From contig SRSI01000013.1 of assembly GCA_005656395.1 (NCBI GenBank), positions 1,426,001 through 1,490,000 on the forward strand: 64,000 bases of DNA, given 5' to 3'. A program made the position numbers and the translations under genes. Positions 50,403 to 63,043 of this stretch are shown piece by piece (the first letter of the stretch is position 1; every line of letters begins with the position of its first letter). The DNA comes from Strongyloides papillosus (taxonomy: Eukaryota; Nematoda; Chromadorea; Rhabditida; Strongyloididae). The notes under the pieces were generated by a model, which worked only from the letters and a program-made list of their open reading frames with translations, was not told the DNA's origin and did not search any database.

Positions 50403-52193
50403 TTTTTTTGTTTTGTTTAAAAAGACAAAATCATGTATAACATTCATTGTAACAAACAAAGAAAAGATAATCTCTGGTATTCACAAATATTTTTATTGAT
50501 ATATCTAATATTGCCAAAACAATTTTACAACCATATCCAGTTGAAAGATCTCTTTCCAAAAAAAAGAAAAAAGTGAAATTATTTTTAAGGAGAAAAAAGA
50601 AGATGGTTAATTCTTTGACAGTGTAAACATTTAAAAGTTCAATTGTTACAAAATTATGTCAATGCAAAAAACAAAATGAATAGTTTTTTTAGATGTCTCA
50701 AGGTTACCATAATTATTTAAAGTTTTCCGGTACTGTTGCTTTATCTGCAATATACACAAACATATATATATTATATATTTATTTATTTGTTTCTTTAAAT
50801 TTATATTTAGATTAGATTTTTTATATAAAAATATATTTATCCGTTGTATTTATTAATGTTATTCCCATTAGAAATAAAAATAGAAAGTTTTACAATATAG
50901 AATAATAACTAACATTATAATGGATATAATTGATTATAAATGAAAATCATGTAATTTCAAATCATTCGGTTAACAAATTTAATGAATGGAGAAAACAAAA
51001 CAACATTACATCTATTTTATCAATAACAAGCTCCAATTATTTATAGTAAATTTTCGTGTCTTTTAGATTATCGTTCAATCATAATATTAGGAAGGAAAAG
51101 TTTGTTAAAATGTGTCAGGCGATTTATGAAGTTTTAAAGGTACTTCATCAAACAAACAACTATATTTAACTTTTAAAAGTAGTTATCATAAATAGAATTA
51201 TAATGTAATTATTACTATATTATTACTATTGTTATATATAGAATTTTAAATACAATCTACATCTTACAAATTTAATTCCTGTCTCTACTATAATAGAGTA
51301 AAAATAGATAAAATAAAGCATTGTAAAAAAAACTTCTTTTTTTGTTGTTATACTTTTTCACACATTATAAACATTGTTTACAATTGTATAGCATATGATT
51401 TGAAAAGAATTGTAATTTTATCAATATCTAAATGTTAAAATATGTATATTTGCGTATAGATAATGTCTTAACCAAAAATTAATAATATTAATTAATTAGA
51501 AATTTTATTATTAACTACAATTAATATTCGTAAAAAAAATTTTTTACCCATTCTAAATAGCAAAATGTAAAATCATAATTGACGTTTTTTTTTTATTGTC
51601 ATTGCAGTTCAGAAAAAAATAAAATTTCTAACTATTATTTAATTTAATCACACACACTATAATTTCAACCTTCATCTCCATTAAACCACTTTTTTCCCTC
51701 TATTAACATCAAAATTATTATTTCGTATTTATATCATTTATGAACCCTTCTGTCTATGTAATCATTTTAATATTCTTGACTTGATAAAAAAATAATTTAT
51801 TTTTGATAATTTCTACTAAAATTTGGGTGTTGATTTTATTAAAATTTTGATAATGATAAAATTATACTATTTTTGCATTACACTCTCCCTATATATCATT
51901 TAAATTAGTTATCTATGAGATATCATTACGTATTGATCATAATTTTCCATGTTTTATCTTATATATAATTATCATAAAAATATTATCACATATTTAATTT
52001 CCCCCTAGTGATATTTTCTTTTACTTTTTAAATATTTTCAATTATTTTAACTTTTATCTTACAAATATATATTTATTTTAATAAATATTATTTTTATTCT
52101 TTAAGGTTTATGAATCCTTTTTTTCTTATTCTTCCCCCCATTACAAACATCAAAGATACTATTGTTTTAATTATATTTTATCATTAATCATCC
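50403..52193. other. Intergenic region, no supported gene
   Basis: About 1.8 kb. I looked specifically for a membrane helix or tyrosine phosphatase exons that could extend the FN3 gene and saw none; frames are short and stop-rich. Confidence 0.55.
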
Positions 52194-52195
52194 AG
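52194..52195 (+). promoter_or_regulatory. Possible trans-splice acceptor of the CNNM gene
   Basis: The AG of aatcatccag lies two bases before the ATG at 52198. The pyrimidine tract is weak, so this is less sure than the other sites. Confidence 0.3.
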
Positions 52196-52197
52196 TG

Positions 52198-54719
52198 ATG
52201 AAGAGTTTTTTAATATTATGGGTAATCTTTATCCTTTCAATTTTTTGTTATTCAAAAGATGATAATGTTAATTCAACTGCTATTATACAGGGATCACACT
52301 CAACGAATAGAGTATGTTATCTTTGATAATGATTAATAAATAATCATTTTTTTCATCTCTAGACATTTGTAAAAAATGATACTGAGATTGTTGACCCATA
52401 TGCTTATGAATGGGAATCAGATAAGGTTGTTCCTGTTGTATGTGGAATGAGAGCTGAATCAGTGGTACGTAAAGGACATGTTGCTGGATTTCTTAAATCT
52501 GGTGTCAGTGTTGTTGAGGCTAATGTTCCAATAAAATTATCGGTCTTTGGAAGATGGTTAGAGAGAGTTGAAATGATATCTTTTACCATTGATAATTGTT
52601 ATCATTTACTTAATAATATAAGTCATACAGAATTTTTATTTCAAAGTGAGATGAGAATTGAATTTATCACAAAATTTGAAAAAATTGCTGAATCAAAAAC
52701 TTATAGAATGTGTATTAGTGAGAAAGATTTTGGACAAGATGGTTATGAGGATATGGCATTTATGATTGATGAGCAAAGGACATGGATAAGTACTGATGTT
52801 GTGGCTTCTGAATACCTACTTCCTCTTCATATACAAATACTTCTTATTTGTCTTCTTTTTGTCTTATCAGCATTATTCTCTGGACTTAATTTAGGATTAA
52901 TGGCTTTATCACCACAAGAATTGACTCTTCTTAAAAAATCAGGATCAGAAAAGGAGAAGGAATATGCTACGATAATACTACCTGTAAGACAAGCTGGTAA
53001 TTATTTATTATGTACAATTCTTATTATGAATGTTATTGTTAATTCTGCTATTTCAATTTTGTTTGAAGATATCACTTCTGGTTACATTGCGTTTATTGTT
53101 TCCTCAATTGGTATTGTTGTTTTCGGTGAAATATTTCCACAAAGTTTATGTATAAAGTAAGACTATTCTTTTATTATTTTAGAAATTAATTTTTTGTAGG
53201 AAAGGACTAGCTGTTGGTGCTCATACAATATGGTTGACAAGATTTTTTATGTTCTTAACATTTCCATTATCCTTTCCTATTGGAAAGACACTAGATTGGT
53301 TGTTGGGAGAGGATATTGTTGTTTATGATAAAAATCAAGTTTTACATTTAATGAAACTTACCCCAAGTTGGGAGACTGGTAATACAGAGTTGGCTGCTGA
53401 TTTAAAAATTGCTGTTGGTGCTATGGAAATAAGTGATAAAACAGTGAAAGATATTATGACGAATATAGAGGATGTTTTTATGTTAAGTGAAAATACAATT
53501 CTCAATCCAACAACAATAACAGAAATACTAAAAAAAGGATATTCAAGGATACCTGTATATTCAGCAGATAACAATAAAAAAATAACATCATTATTATTTG
53601 TTAAAGATTTAGCATTAGTTGATCCAGAGGATAAATTTACAGTTAAAACAATATGTCAATATTATCAACATCACGTAAGATTTGTCTCCGAAAATACAGG
53701 ATTGCAGGAGATGTTAGATGAATTTAAGAAAGGAGAGTATCATTTAGCATTCGTCACAACAACCATCAATCAGGAGATGGAAAATTTTGTTGAACCAATC
53801 AAACAATTCGATAGGACTTCATTTGAGGAGGAGTATGGACCTTGTGATTGGGAGAGTGATCAGGAAAATTTATCAATGATTGACTTCAAAGTTTTTGAAG
53901 AATTTGAAGAGGAGATAGTTGTCATTGGAATTGTCACGTTGGAAGACATATTAGAAGAGATTTTACAGGCAGAAATTGTAGACGAGAGTGATGTAATATT
54001 AGATAATGTCTATAAACGAAAGAGAAAAATTGATAAAGTAAGTAATTACAATTCTTATCATTTAAATAATTAAATTATACTTTGTATAGGCAAATAATTG
54101 TTATAAGATGGTTGAATATGATGAAATTTGTAAGAATGTATCAAATTCTTTAACTTTAGCATGTTCACAATTTCTTGGAACTAGAAGCTTTATTTTTAGA
54201 GATGCATATTTGGATATCAATGCATTCCATAGAATTATATCATCAAATGTTCGTATAGTTAATTTTCATAAAGCACCACTTGAAGAAATCTCATCATTAG
54301 AAAGCGAAATATGTATGTGTATAATAAAAGAACGGGTCCCATGTGATAAGATGATACTTATATTGGAAGGATCATGTACTGTATCCTTTTCAGGTACTCA
54401 ACTAGAATTTACCGTTGGACCATTTGAATTTTTTGGTTGCAGTATGGTTAAGATATTAGAAGAGTGTATTTCAACCAATAATACAGAAAAGTTAACGGCC
54501 AAAAATATTATAAATTTACGATATATTCCAGATTTTTCATTAAAAGTTACACATTACTGTAGATATTTACAATTAACACCATTAAATTATGCAAATGTAT
54601 ATAGGATTACAAAAGCTATTAGAATGGGTAGAGAAATCAACAGTAAAAAACTCAGTATTCATTCAACTGATTCAGTTAATTTTGAAAAACGTTTATCCTT
54701 TAAACATTCAATATCATAG
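52198..54719 (+). CDS. CNNM family (ancient conserved domain) magnesium/metal transporter
   Basis: Predicted 791 residues from exons 52198-52311, 52363-53156, 53200-54037 and 54090-54719. A signal peptide and extracellular domain lead to the DUF21 membrane domain, with [38 protein letters not shown] and GEIFPQSLC, all conserved in CNNMs. A CBS pair follows (from [19 protein letters not shown] through [20 protein letters not shown]), where vertebrate CNNMs bind Mg-ATP. A cyclic-nucleotide-binding-like domain comes last ([25 protein letters not shown]). The order and length match CNNM2/4-type proteins. It should act in Mg2+ efflux or homeostasis at the plasma membrane. C. elegans has five cnnm genes; the matching one is not assigned. 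Candidate poly(A) signal at 54799-54804, 80 bases past the stop. Confidence 0.93.
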
Positions 54720-56596
54720 AGAGCAAATTGTCATATTATTTATATTTTTTGTTAAAAAGTGTTTCGGATATATACTTAAAATTGTTTTGTTAGAATTAAA
54801 TAAAACTATTTGTTTATTTTTATTAGTGTAAATTAACGAGAGAAAAAACAATTTAAAATATAATCAAAGAACCTTAACTAATCTTTTTAAGTTTTGTATT
54901 AAAGTGCAATGTTATTAAAAAATAAATGCAGTTTTAGTGATACAATTTTTCTAATATTTTTAACTTATTTATGTTTATGCGTATAAAATATATGTTATTT
55001 TGTAGAATAAGTTGGCCTTTGCTTCTATTGCCAATTTGTTTATTATCACCTTATATTAGTATGCTGTAACTCTCTGCAAAGAAATTATGTAAAAAGCCGA
55101 TTTATGTGTCGTTTTTTATACGAGCTCAAATGTGAACCAACGGTAGCTTAGTCTAGTTTAAAGATTACTACTCCGTTTAGCTTAGAGTCACATGCTATAT
55201 AAAAAATCAGCGTAGGTTCAAAAGATTTGGTTGGAAAAATATAAGCATAAAAAAGATCTGAACAACAAAATTATTATTTAGAGTAACATTTAAAAGAATA
55301 TAATCACAATTAAATGATATGTTTATGCTCAAGAACATACCAAAATTTTTAAGATTTAAAATTCTAAAAACTATGGTTTCATTTAAAATAAAATCAGTGA
55401 CCTTTCAAAACATTAACAAAAACATTTTGATACTAATGGTCGTTATTTGTACCTATAAATAAGTATTATATTTAGGCATTGGATTTTCTATAATTTAAAG
55501 CATTAAAGATCACCTTTTATTCTTTGTTAAAATAAACGCTTATAACACCTAATAAGGAATTAATGTGTTTTTTATTTTTTTAATCTCTAATTTGATAAAG
55601 TTATAAATAAACAACTTTCATGATAATTTTAAAATAAAGATTATTTAAAAAATAATAATAACTTAATTACCTATTTGTTTATTAGGAAATATTAGGCTTG
55701 AGAAGGAAATTATATTTTATTTGCACATAGGCAGTCGTTAAATGAAAAGTAATTCATATAAATTTTAGTATCTTGTAATTAAAAAAAGAGAAAAGTTTTA
55801 TTCTTTTTCAAATAAATAAGAGGATTTAAAACCATATAGTTAGGTAGATACTCTTAAAAAATAGTAGTTAATATCCGCTACAACTTAATTGGTTTGTCGT
55901 ACTTAAAATACATAATATACTATTTATGGATATCAAGTCAAGCAAAAATATAAAATAAATTGTTGTATTCAAATTACATACACTCTACCATCATTTATAA
56001 TAATTTTTTATTTTTACATTTCACAAATCTTTAACTAAAAACTTATAATAATACATAACTTTTATTTAACACGAGAAACCTAAGTTTGTTTTTATTTCAA
56101 TTTATACGGAAATATTAAAAATTATTTTTTATTTATTTATTTACTTTTTAAATATAGAGATATTTAATTAAAATTTTGTTATTTATTTATAATCACCTTG
56201 TTAATATTTTGCCTTAATAATTATGTTGTAAATATTTGAGTTTAACAAGTTTTCTTATCCATGAAATGAACATATATTATTTTATTATTTATGTCTATAA
56301 TATTATATGAAAATTTAATTATTAATATATTTTTCACGACAATAAATTAGTACCACATTTCTTTCTAAATGTCAAGTATAATGTTAGCTTAGTGATACTC
56401 CTGTAAATTGTATATATATATAATTATTGGAATTTTTTTACAATTAATATCTGTTTGACGCATTTATTATATTCCATAAATAGGAAATTAATGGATGAAG
56501 AAAAAGTTCATTTTAAGCTTCTACAAGATATATAATAAATTTACCTGCATATAATTTATATATCTATACTAATATTTTTATATACGTTTACATTTT
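54720..56596. other. Intergenic region, no supported gene
   Basis: About 1.9 kb. The stretch 55085-55230 is slightly less AT-rich and holds two copies of tagcttag about 40 bases apart, with some resemblance to tRNA control boxes, but it does not fold as a tRNA. Nothing else was recognised. Confidence 0.5.
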
Positions 56597-56598
56597 AG
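56597..56598 (+). promoter_or_regulatory. Probable trans-splice acceptor of the kinesin gene
   Basis: The AG of tttacattttag lies 18 bases before the ATG at 56617, with no upstream exon. Confidence 0.45.
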
Positions 56599-56616
56599 TA
56601 TTTTCCCAATAAGAAG

Positions 56617-59039
56617 ATGTCTTTGACGGATAGTAACTATGGATCTCAAAATAATTTAAATTCAGACAGTGTTTTAACGGTAAATTTTATATATAAAATA
56701 TAAGTCATTACCATTTTTTCTAAGGTTGTAGTAAGGATTAGACCAATGATAACAAATGAAAAGATTGGCAGACAAGTACAAATTGTATATCCAATTGGAG
56801 TCAAAGATCTCATTCTTATTGATCCAGAGAAATTCAAAAATGACATTCTTAGAATTAATCGTCAATTTGAAAGGCAATTTACTTTTGATACTGTTTTTGG
56901 GCCTGAATCATCAAATGTAAGATTATCTACATATAATTTGATTAAACTTTTTTAAGGAGGAAGTACACCACTCAACAACTGAAAATTTAATTAACCTCGT
57001 TGCACAAGGAAATAATGCCACGATATTTGCTTATGGTGCTACAGGTAGACATAATATAAATTTTAATTTATAGTTTTAAGGTGCTGGAAAGACATATACA
57101 ATGGTTGGGACAAAAGAAAAACCAGGATTAATGCCATTAATGACATCGAGTTTGTATGAAAAAATTAAAGATACAAAATTTACAGTGCAAATTTCATATT
57201 TAGTAAGCGTTAATAATTTTTAAAATAAAAGTTGTACAATTATTTTTAACAGGAAATATATAATGAACTAATTAAGGATCTCCTCAATCCTTCATCACCA
57301 ATATTAGATTTATTGGAGGATGATAAAGGGAATGTTAATATACCAAGATTAACAAAAATGCGTGCAATTAATAAAGATAAAGTTTTACAAATTTTACAGA
57401 ATGGTAATCAACGGAGGACACGAGAGGCAACTGCAGCTAATAAGGAAAGTAGTAGAAGTCATGCTATTCTTGAAGTATCATTATACAATGGAACAAAATT
57501 ACATGGAAAATTGTACCTAATAGATTTAGCTGGTTCTGAACGTGCCTCACAAACGCAGGTATACTTTAAATTATTATTAATTAATTAATACAATTTATAT
57601 AGAATAGAGGACAACGTCTAAAAGAGGGAGCAGCAATTAATAAGTCATTATTAGCATTAGGGAATGTAATAAATTCACTAAGTTCCAATTCTAAGGGAAG
57701 ATACGTCAATTATCGAGACAGTAAATTAACTAGACTTTTAAAAGATAGTTTAGATGGTAATTGTAAAACATGTATGATTGCTAATATTACACCATGTTCC
57801 TCATATTATGAAGAGACATACAATACACTTGTTTATGCTTCAAGAGCGTTAAATATTACGACAAATTATGTCTCTAAACAGGTATCTTCAGAGGAACAAA
57901 GTAATATTATTGCAAATATTGAACAGGCAAAAAAAGATTTCTTTCAACAAAGTGGGATTTCAACAAATAATAATTCTTCTTTACCCCTTATTAATAATAT
58001 TAATAATAATAATATCTCACAAATAAGCAGTGATAGTTTCAATTATATTACCAATAAAAATACTAGAGAAAAACAAAGAAAACCCCAATTACCGGCATGG
58101 AGTACAACAACACCCATAAATAAGGTTGATAGTCGTAAATTTAAAACATTATTTAACTCATTGAAAGAACAATATTTATCTATATCAACAAAGCAAAATG
58201 TATTGAGAAATGAATTGTTAACAATTAATCAGGAGGCTTATGAAAATGAAATAAATTTAGTCTCAAAAAGTGAGATACTAAAAGAATGGACATCAACAAA
58301 TTCTATAGAAGCACAAAAATTCCCTAAAATTATAAATAAATTTAAGCAAAATATTGGTGAGCTTAATAAGAAACGTAGTGAACTTCAAGATTTAAGACAC
58401 AAAATAGAAAAGTCAATAAGAAAAAATAACACAACAATGAAGGGTATTGAACAAAGAATGAGATCTGTTATGAAGGATAAGGAACAAGAAGATATGATTA
58501 ATTTTATGGTTTCAATGGCCGTTAAGGATGCTGAGAAGTTAGCTATAACCTCTGATAGTAGACTTCTCTTAATGAGAATGAAAAGACAAGATTATTCTTT
58601 AAAAAGGATATATAATTATGAAAAAGTTACAAATAGACTTTTGGTTGAGGACCTTGATCAAAAGGATAGAGAACAACTTTTGACTGAGTATACACTATTA
58701 AAAAATCAAATGAAGTATAATTTGATTACATTAAAACATAACGAAAATGTAGTTTCATGGAATACGCAGTTACTTCAAAATACAAGGTACAATAAATTAC
58801 CAACATTACGTCAGCAACAAAATCAAAAAGGTTCCTCAAAAAATTCTACTCTTCCAAAGATTAATGAAGTAAATATCGATCTACCATTACTAAAAAAAAA
58901 CTCTATTACTTCTGATTTAGAGTCAAGTAGTAATATCTCAAACGACTCTGATGACAAAGATGATGGACCGTTGTCAGAAACACAAACACTCTCAAAATCA
59001 ATATCATCTAATCCACTTTCATTACCAGTAATATTATAG
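56617..59039 (+). CDS. Kinesin-8 motor protein, KIF19-like
   Basis: Predicted 735 residues from exons 56617-56679, 56725-56916, 56957-57044, 57081-57202, 57253-57558 and 57603-59039. The N-terminal motor domain (about 22-350) has [21 protein letters not shown] (P-loop), [25 protein letters not shown] (switch I), [14 protein letters not shown] (switch II) and [17 protein letters not shown]. The string [24 protein letters not shown] and the [10 protein letters not shown] stretch match KIF19 most closely. KIF19-type kinesin-8s walk to plus ends and shorten microtubules, with roles in ciliary length; C. elegans klp-13 is the likely relative, not asserted as ortholog. The tail (about 370-735) is coiled-coil-rich, then low-complexity. 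Introns are 36-50 bp; the shortest (57045-57080) splits the P-loop. AATAAA at 59136-59141. Confidence 0.92.
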
Positions 59040-59521
59040 GTAAAACAAAAAACACAACTATCATTAGTATTATTTTATTTTCTACTATCATTTTTTATTA
59101 AAAAAGCAAGATTAAAAAGATTAATTTGATATTAAAATAAAATTCCAAGTTCATAGTAGGCATCATAAAAAAGTGTAAATTTTGGATTGAAAAAAAACAA
59201 CACATATAATTTAGTTATAAATATAAGTGTTTTGCATGGTGCTTACATGATAAAATAAATTAAGAATAGTGACTAAAAATATTCTATAAAATTTGTGAAC
59301 AGAAAATGCAAAGTCACATAAAATTCTTAAAAATGTTATTTTAAAGGTTAATCGTGTGTGATGCATTACGAAGATATCTTTCATGTAAAATGTGTAATGG
59401 ATGTTGTCTTAATAATATATATATATTAATATTAATTGAAGGTACGCTCTGATATATTCAAAAAAAAAAAGAAATTCAAAAAATTGAAGATGATGTAAAT
59501 TGTTGTAGGCATATGTAAAGT
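59040..59521. other. Convergent intergenic region between kinesin and Rac genes
   Basis: Holds the kinesin 3' UTR with AATAAA at 59136-59141 and, on the other strand, the Rac 3' UTR. No gene is seen. Confidence 0.6.
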
Positions 59522-60145
59522 TTATAGGATATCACAAGAACGCTTCTTCTTTTTCTTGGGAGGACGAAGGACAGCCATAATAGCTTCATCAAATACTGCT
59601 TTCAAGCCAACTTGTGTCAAGGCTGAACATTCAAGATATCGAACAGCTTTAATTTCCTGGGCCATCTTTAATCCTTGTTGTTGTGATATTGGTGCTAACC
59701 TTCTTTCACGTAACTTTTCAATGGTATCACGATCATCTCTTAAATCAAGTTTTGTACCAACAAGAATTATTGGAGTATCAGGACAATGGTGGGATACCTC
59801 TGGATACCACTTTGCGCGCACATTTTCAAAAGAAGCAGGATTAACAAGACTAGAAAAATGGAAATTTTTTATTATTTAATATATAAATTAACTATACCTA
59901 AAGCATAATAAGAAGGCATCTGTCTGAGGGTAACTTAGAGGACGCAGTCTATCGTAGTCCTCCTGACCGGCAGTATCCCATAATCCAAGATTAATTGGTT
60001 TTCCATCAACCATGACATTGGCAGAATAATTATCAAATACAGTTGGAATGTATTCACCAGGAAAGGCATTAGTTGTATAAGAGATTAGTAAACAAGTCTT
60101 ACCAACAGCTCCATCACCTACAACAACACACTTGATAGCCTGCAT
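59522..60145 (-). CDS. ced-10: Rac family small GTPase (RAC1/CED-10-like)
   Basis: Predicted 191 residues, the usual Rac length, from exons 60145-59898 and 59849-59522. It starts [20 protein letters not shown] with the P-loop at 10-17. Effector switch I reads [19 protein letters not shown], followed by [20 protein letters not shown]. The splice makes [20 protein letters not shown]. Then come GTKLDLRDD (the guanine-binding TKxD), ECSALTQ and a polybasic KKKKKRS tail. The CAAX box is CDIL, predicted to be geranylgeranylated, placing the protein at the plasma membrane. Rac controls actin remodelling, axon guidance and engulfment of dying cells. C. elegans has three Rac-like genes (ced-10, rac-2, mig-2); MIG-2 is excluded by sequence, and ced-10 versus a rac-2-like copy is not settled. 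It lies head-to-head with the PAQR gene. Confidence 0.93.
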
Positions 60146-61302
60146 AATTGATACTCAGACCTAAAAAATATTTGCAAAACAAAAAAAAGTTTATTATATC
60201 TATAAAATAAAACAAATTGATAACACAAATACGGAATTATACAATAAATACCATAAAAAAATATTACGCTAATAATATATATCCTATAACAACAAACATT
60301 ACATATATATATTTTGAAACATTTCACTATATAGTTTATAAACAAAAAGTGAACAGTCAAAATGTATCTATTTAAAATAATAGATATATAAAGGATGATA
60401 TGATAAATTGTATCAACTCGAATAAACTAATAAATATATATGTGTATATCTATACAAGATTTATATCACAATACTTAATAGCATCTTCTCCAATGTACTA
60501 TTTTTACATGACTCACAAATTATTAAATATTTGAAATTATGATAATGGATTTGTGAAGAGATGTGAAAATTTTAAATAGATCTACCATCAAAATTTAAAT
60601 ATATAATATTTAATCGAAAAGTTAGTAGAAAAAAATTTTTTTTTGATTACTGGTGAAAAAAGTCACTATAAAAATGATAGAGTGAACTAAATGATTAAAT
60701 ACTTTTTTCTAGTGTCAAAACACAAACTAGATGACTCATATCTTATATACTTAAGACGTACATGAAAAATGGTGATACTACTACACACCTTTGTTCTAAC
60801 TTAAAAATGTTTTCAGAAAAAAAGATATGCAAATAAATAGTGAGATAGTCTAAATTTAGGTGAATAAATTTTATGATTGTATAATAAAGATCTCGATATA
60901 TTAAAAGAAAATTCTACATTTAGGAGTGCTAATTTAATACAAAAATCAGGTACAGGAAAAATCAATATAGGGAAAGTAGTAACATTAATTACTCTTGAAA
61001 CTTTTGACATTAACTGTCATTGTATATATATGATGCTATGTAGACATCATTCCAAATCGTCATATTAAAATATACATATATCTATAAAGTTTGCCGTATG
61101 ATATAGTGTGTGTGAATTCAATACTTTCATTATCATCAAGCATTACGACTCCTATAATTTTCCATAAGCTAATTATTTCTCATGACTTATTCTCCTAAAA
61201 ATTAGATTTATTTCACCAAATTAGGTCATTTTATAATCATTCAATATACTAAAAAGATACAATACAAAAATATATATGTATTTATATTGTATCAAACTTT
61301 TT
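60146..61302. other. Divergent intergenic region between Rac and PAQR genes
   Basis: About 1.16 kb shared upstream of two divergent genes, so both promoters should be here. A 63-codon open frame at 60877-61068 has no protein pattern and lies between AT-rich tracts. Confidence 0.55.
60161..60162 (-). promoter_or_regulatory. Probable trans-splice acceptor of the Rac gene
   Basis: On the minus strand aaatattttttag ends here, 15 bases before the ATG at 60145, with a strong pyrimidine tract and no upstream exon. Confidence 0.5.
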
Positions 61303-61304
61303 AG
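61303..61304 (+). promoter_or_regulatory. Probable trans-splice acceptor of the PAQR gene
   Basis: The AG of aaactttttag lies six bases before the ATG at 61311, matching the pattern at the other genes. Confidence 0.5.
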
Positions 61305-61310
61305 AGAATC

Positions 61311-63043
61311 ATGAGTGATTGTAACAACATTAAACTACAACAAATTATTCCTTCTGAATGCGATATGTTATTAGAAGAATCACATATGGATGAGAGTGAT
61401 AAGATAAGAAATAATTCTCAGGGAAATTTACCTATTGATATTGTTGTTGAAACAATTACAGCCGCTGTCAATCTCCCTGACTCAGATGAGGAGGATGAAG
61501 TAATAACAATTAAGGCATTAAATTATCAGTTAGGAAAGAAAGGTTTTAAAGTAACAGAACAAGGTATGTAACAATGACAATAAAATATATTTCTTTTTTT
61601 TAAAACAAACAAAGATGTTAATTTCTCCCTTCTATTTCTATTTATTTTTTAAGTACAATAATAAATCAATCATTTTACACATATTTATTATTTCCTATTT
61701 TTATAGAGAATGGTGCTGACTTAGAGATAACAACAAAATTGGATGAAACAGATAATAATGATGATGGTGGTCGTAAGAAGAAGAGTATTGTAATGTTCAA
61801 AAAAGGCCATAGAAGAGCTTGGTCAATGCCATATAATAATAAGGAAAAAAATATTGTAGCAGTTGTTAATAATGATGAGTATGCAATTGATGATAAAAAT
61901 AAAAAACACATTATTCGTTATCGTTTACATCCAAAAAAGGAGGATGGTTCTAAGCAAAATATGAATTCAAGTATAGAGCTAAAAAATGTTCCTGTCTTGA
62001 AGGATTTGGATGTTCCACCTACTGAAAATTTAGTAGAGGAATTAAATGTAGATTTGGATGAGAATGAGGTCCTATGTTATACAGAGGAGGAGGTTGGTAA
62101 AACAAAAACTAGAACTGTAATTAGAAAATTATGGGAACCAAAATGGACCACCCAAAATTTTGAACTTCTTCCTGAATGGTTACAGGACAACGAGTATTTA
62201 AAGACAGGACATAGGCCACCACTTTCTAGTTTTTCTGCCTGCCTAAAATCTATTTTTACCCTCCATACAGAGACAGGAAATATTTGGACACATATGTATG
62301 GTTGTGTAATTTTTATTGGTATATCATTATGGTTTCTAACACGTCCTGAAACAGTAGTACCTCCAATGGAAAAATTTGTCTTCTCTGCATTTTTTCTTGG
62401 TGCTATAACATGTCTTGGTTTATCATTTACCTTCCATACAGTTGCATGTCATTCTGATGCTGTTGGAAAGTTATTTAGTAAATTAGATTACACTGGTATA
62501 TCACTACTAATTATTGGATCATTTGTTCCTTGGATTTATTATAGTTTTTATTGTCGCAAGTTACCGACAATAGTTTATATAAGTATGATAACGATTCTTG
62601 GCATAAGTGCAATAATTGTTTCATTATGGGATAAATTTGCAGAACCGGCATTTAGATCAATACGTGCTGGTGTTTTTGTTGCAATGGGTTTAAGTAGTGT
62701 ATTCCCTGTTATACATCTCCTTATTACAGATGGTTTCTGGAGATTAGTTAATGGTTCCTCCTTCCAATGGCTTATTCTTATGGGCTTTTTCTACCTTTTA
62801 GGCGCAACATTATACGCTACTAGAACACCGGAAAGATTTTTTCCCGGTAAATGTGATATATGGTTTCAATCACATCAATTATTTCATTTATTTGTCGATG
62901 TAGCAGCATTTGTACATTTTTATGGTATTATAAGAACAGCAAGTCACTTTCTCGAGGAAGGATCATGTCGAGAGCAATTAATGGAACAATTTGGTCCATC
63001 TTATGAAATTAATTCGGTTGATCGTTTTTTTGGCATTTTATAA
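61311..63043 (+). CDS. Adiponectin receptor-like PAQR family membrane protein
   Basis: Predicted 529 residues from exons 61311-61563 and 61707-63043. A long, acidic, Asn/Lys-rich cytoplasmic N terminus (about 1-250) precedes the PAQR core. The core begins LPEWLQDNEYLKTGHRPPL and FTLHTETGNIWTHMYG, then has seven membrane helices. The zinc-binding residues of AdipoR proteins are present: His in SFTFHTVACHS, Asp in SKLDYTGISLLI, and two His in HQLFHLFVDVAAFVHFYG. AdipoR proteins have ceramidase-like activity, and the C. elegans relatives PAQR-1 and PAQR-2 protect membrane fluidity; this protein belongs with them, but which is not decided. The first exon codes only for cytoplasmic sequence. A candidate poly(A) signal lies at 63352-63357. 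Confidence 0.94.

Noticed and set aside
55125..55220. Possible tRNA gene
   Set aside because: A weak D-stem can be drawn, but the anticodon and T stems do not pair and the loop lacks the conserved GG.
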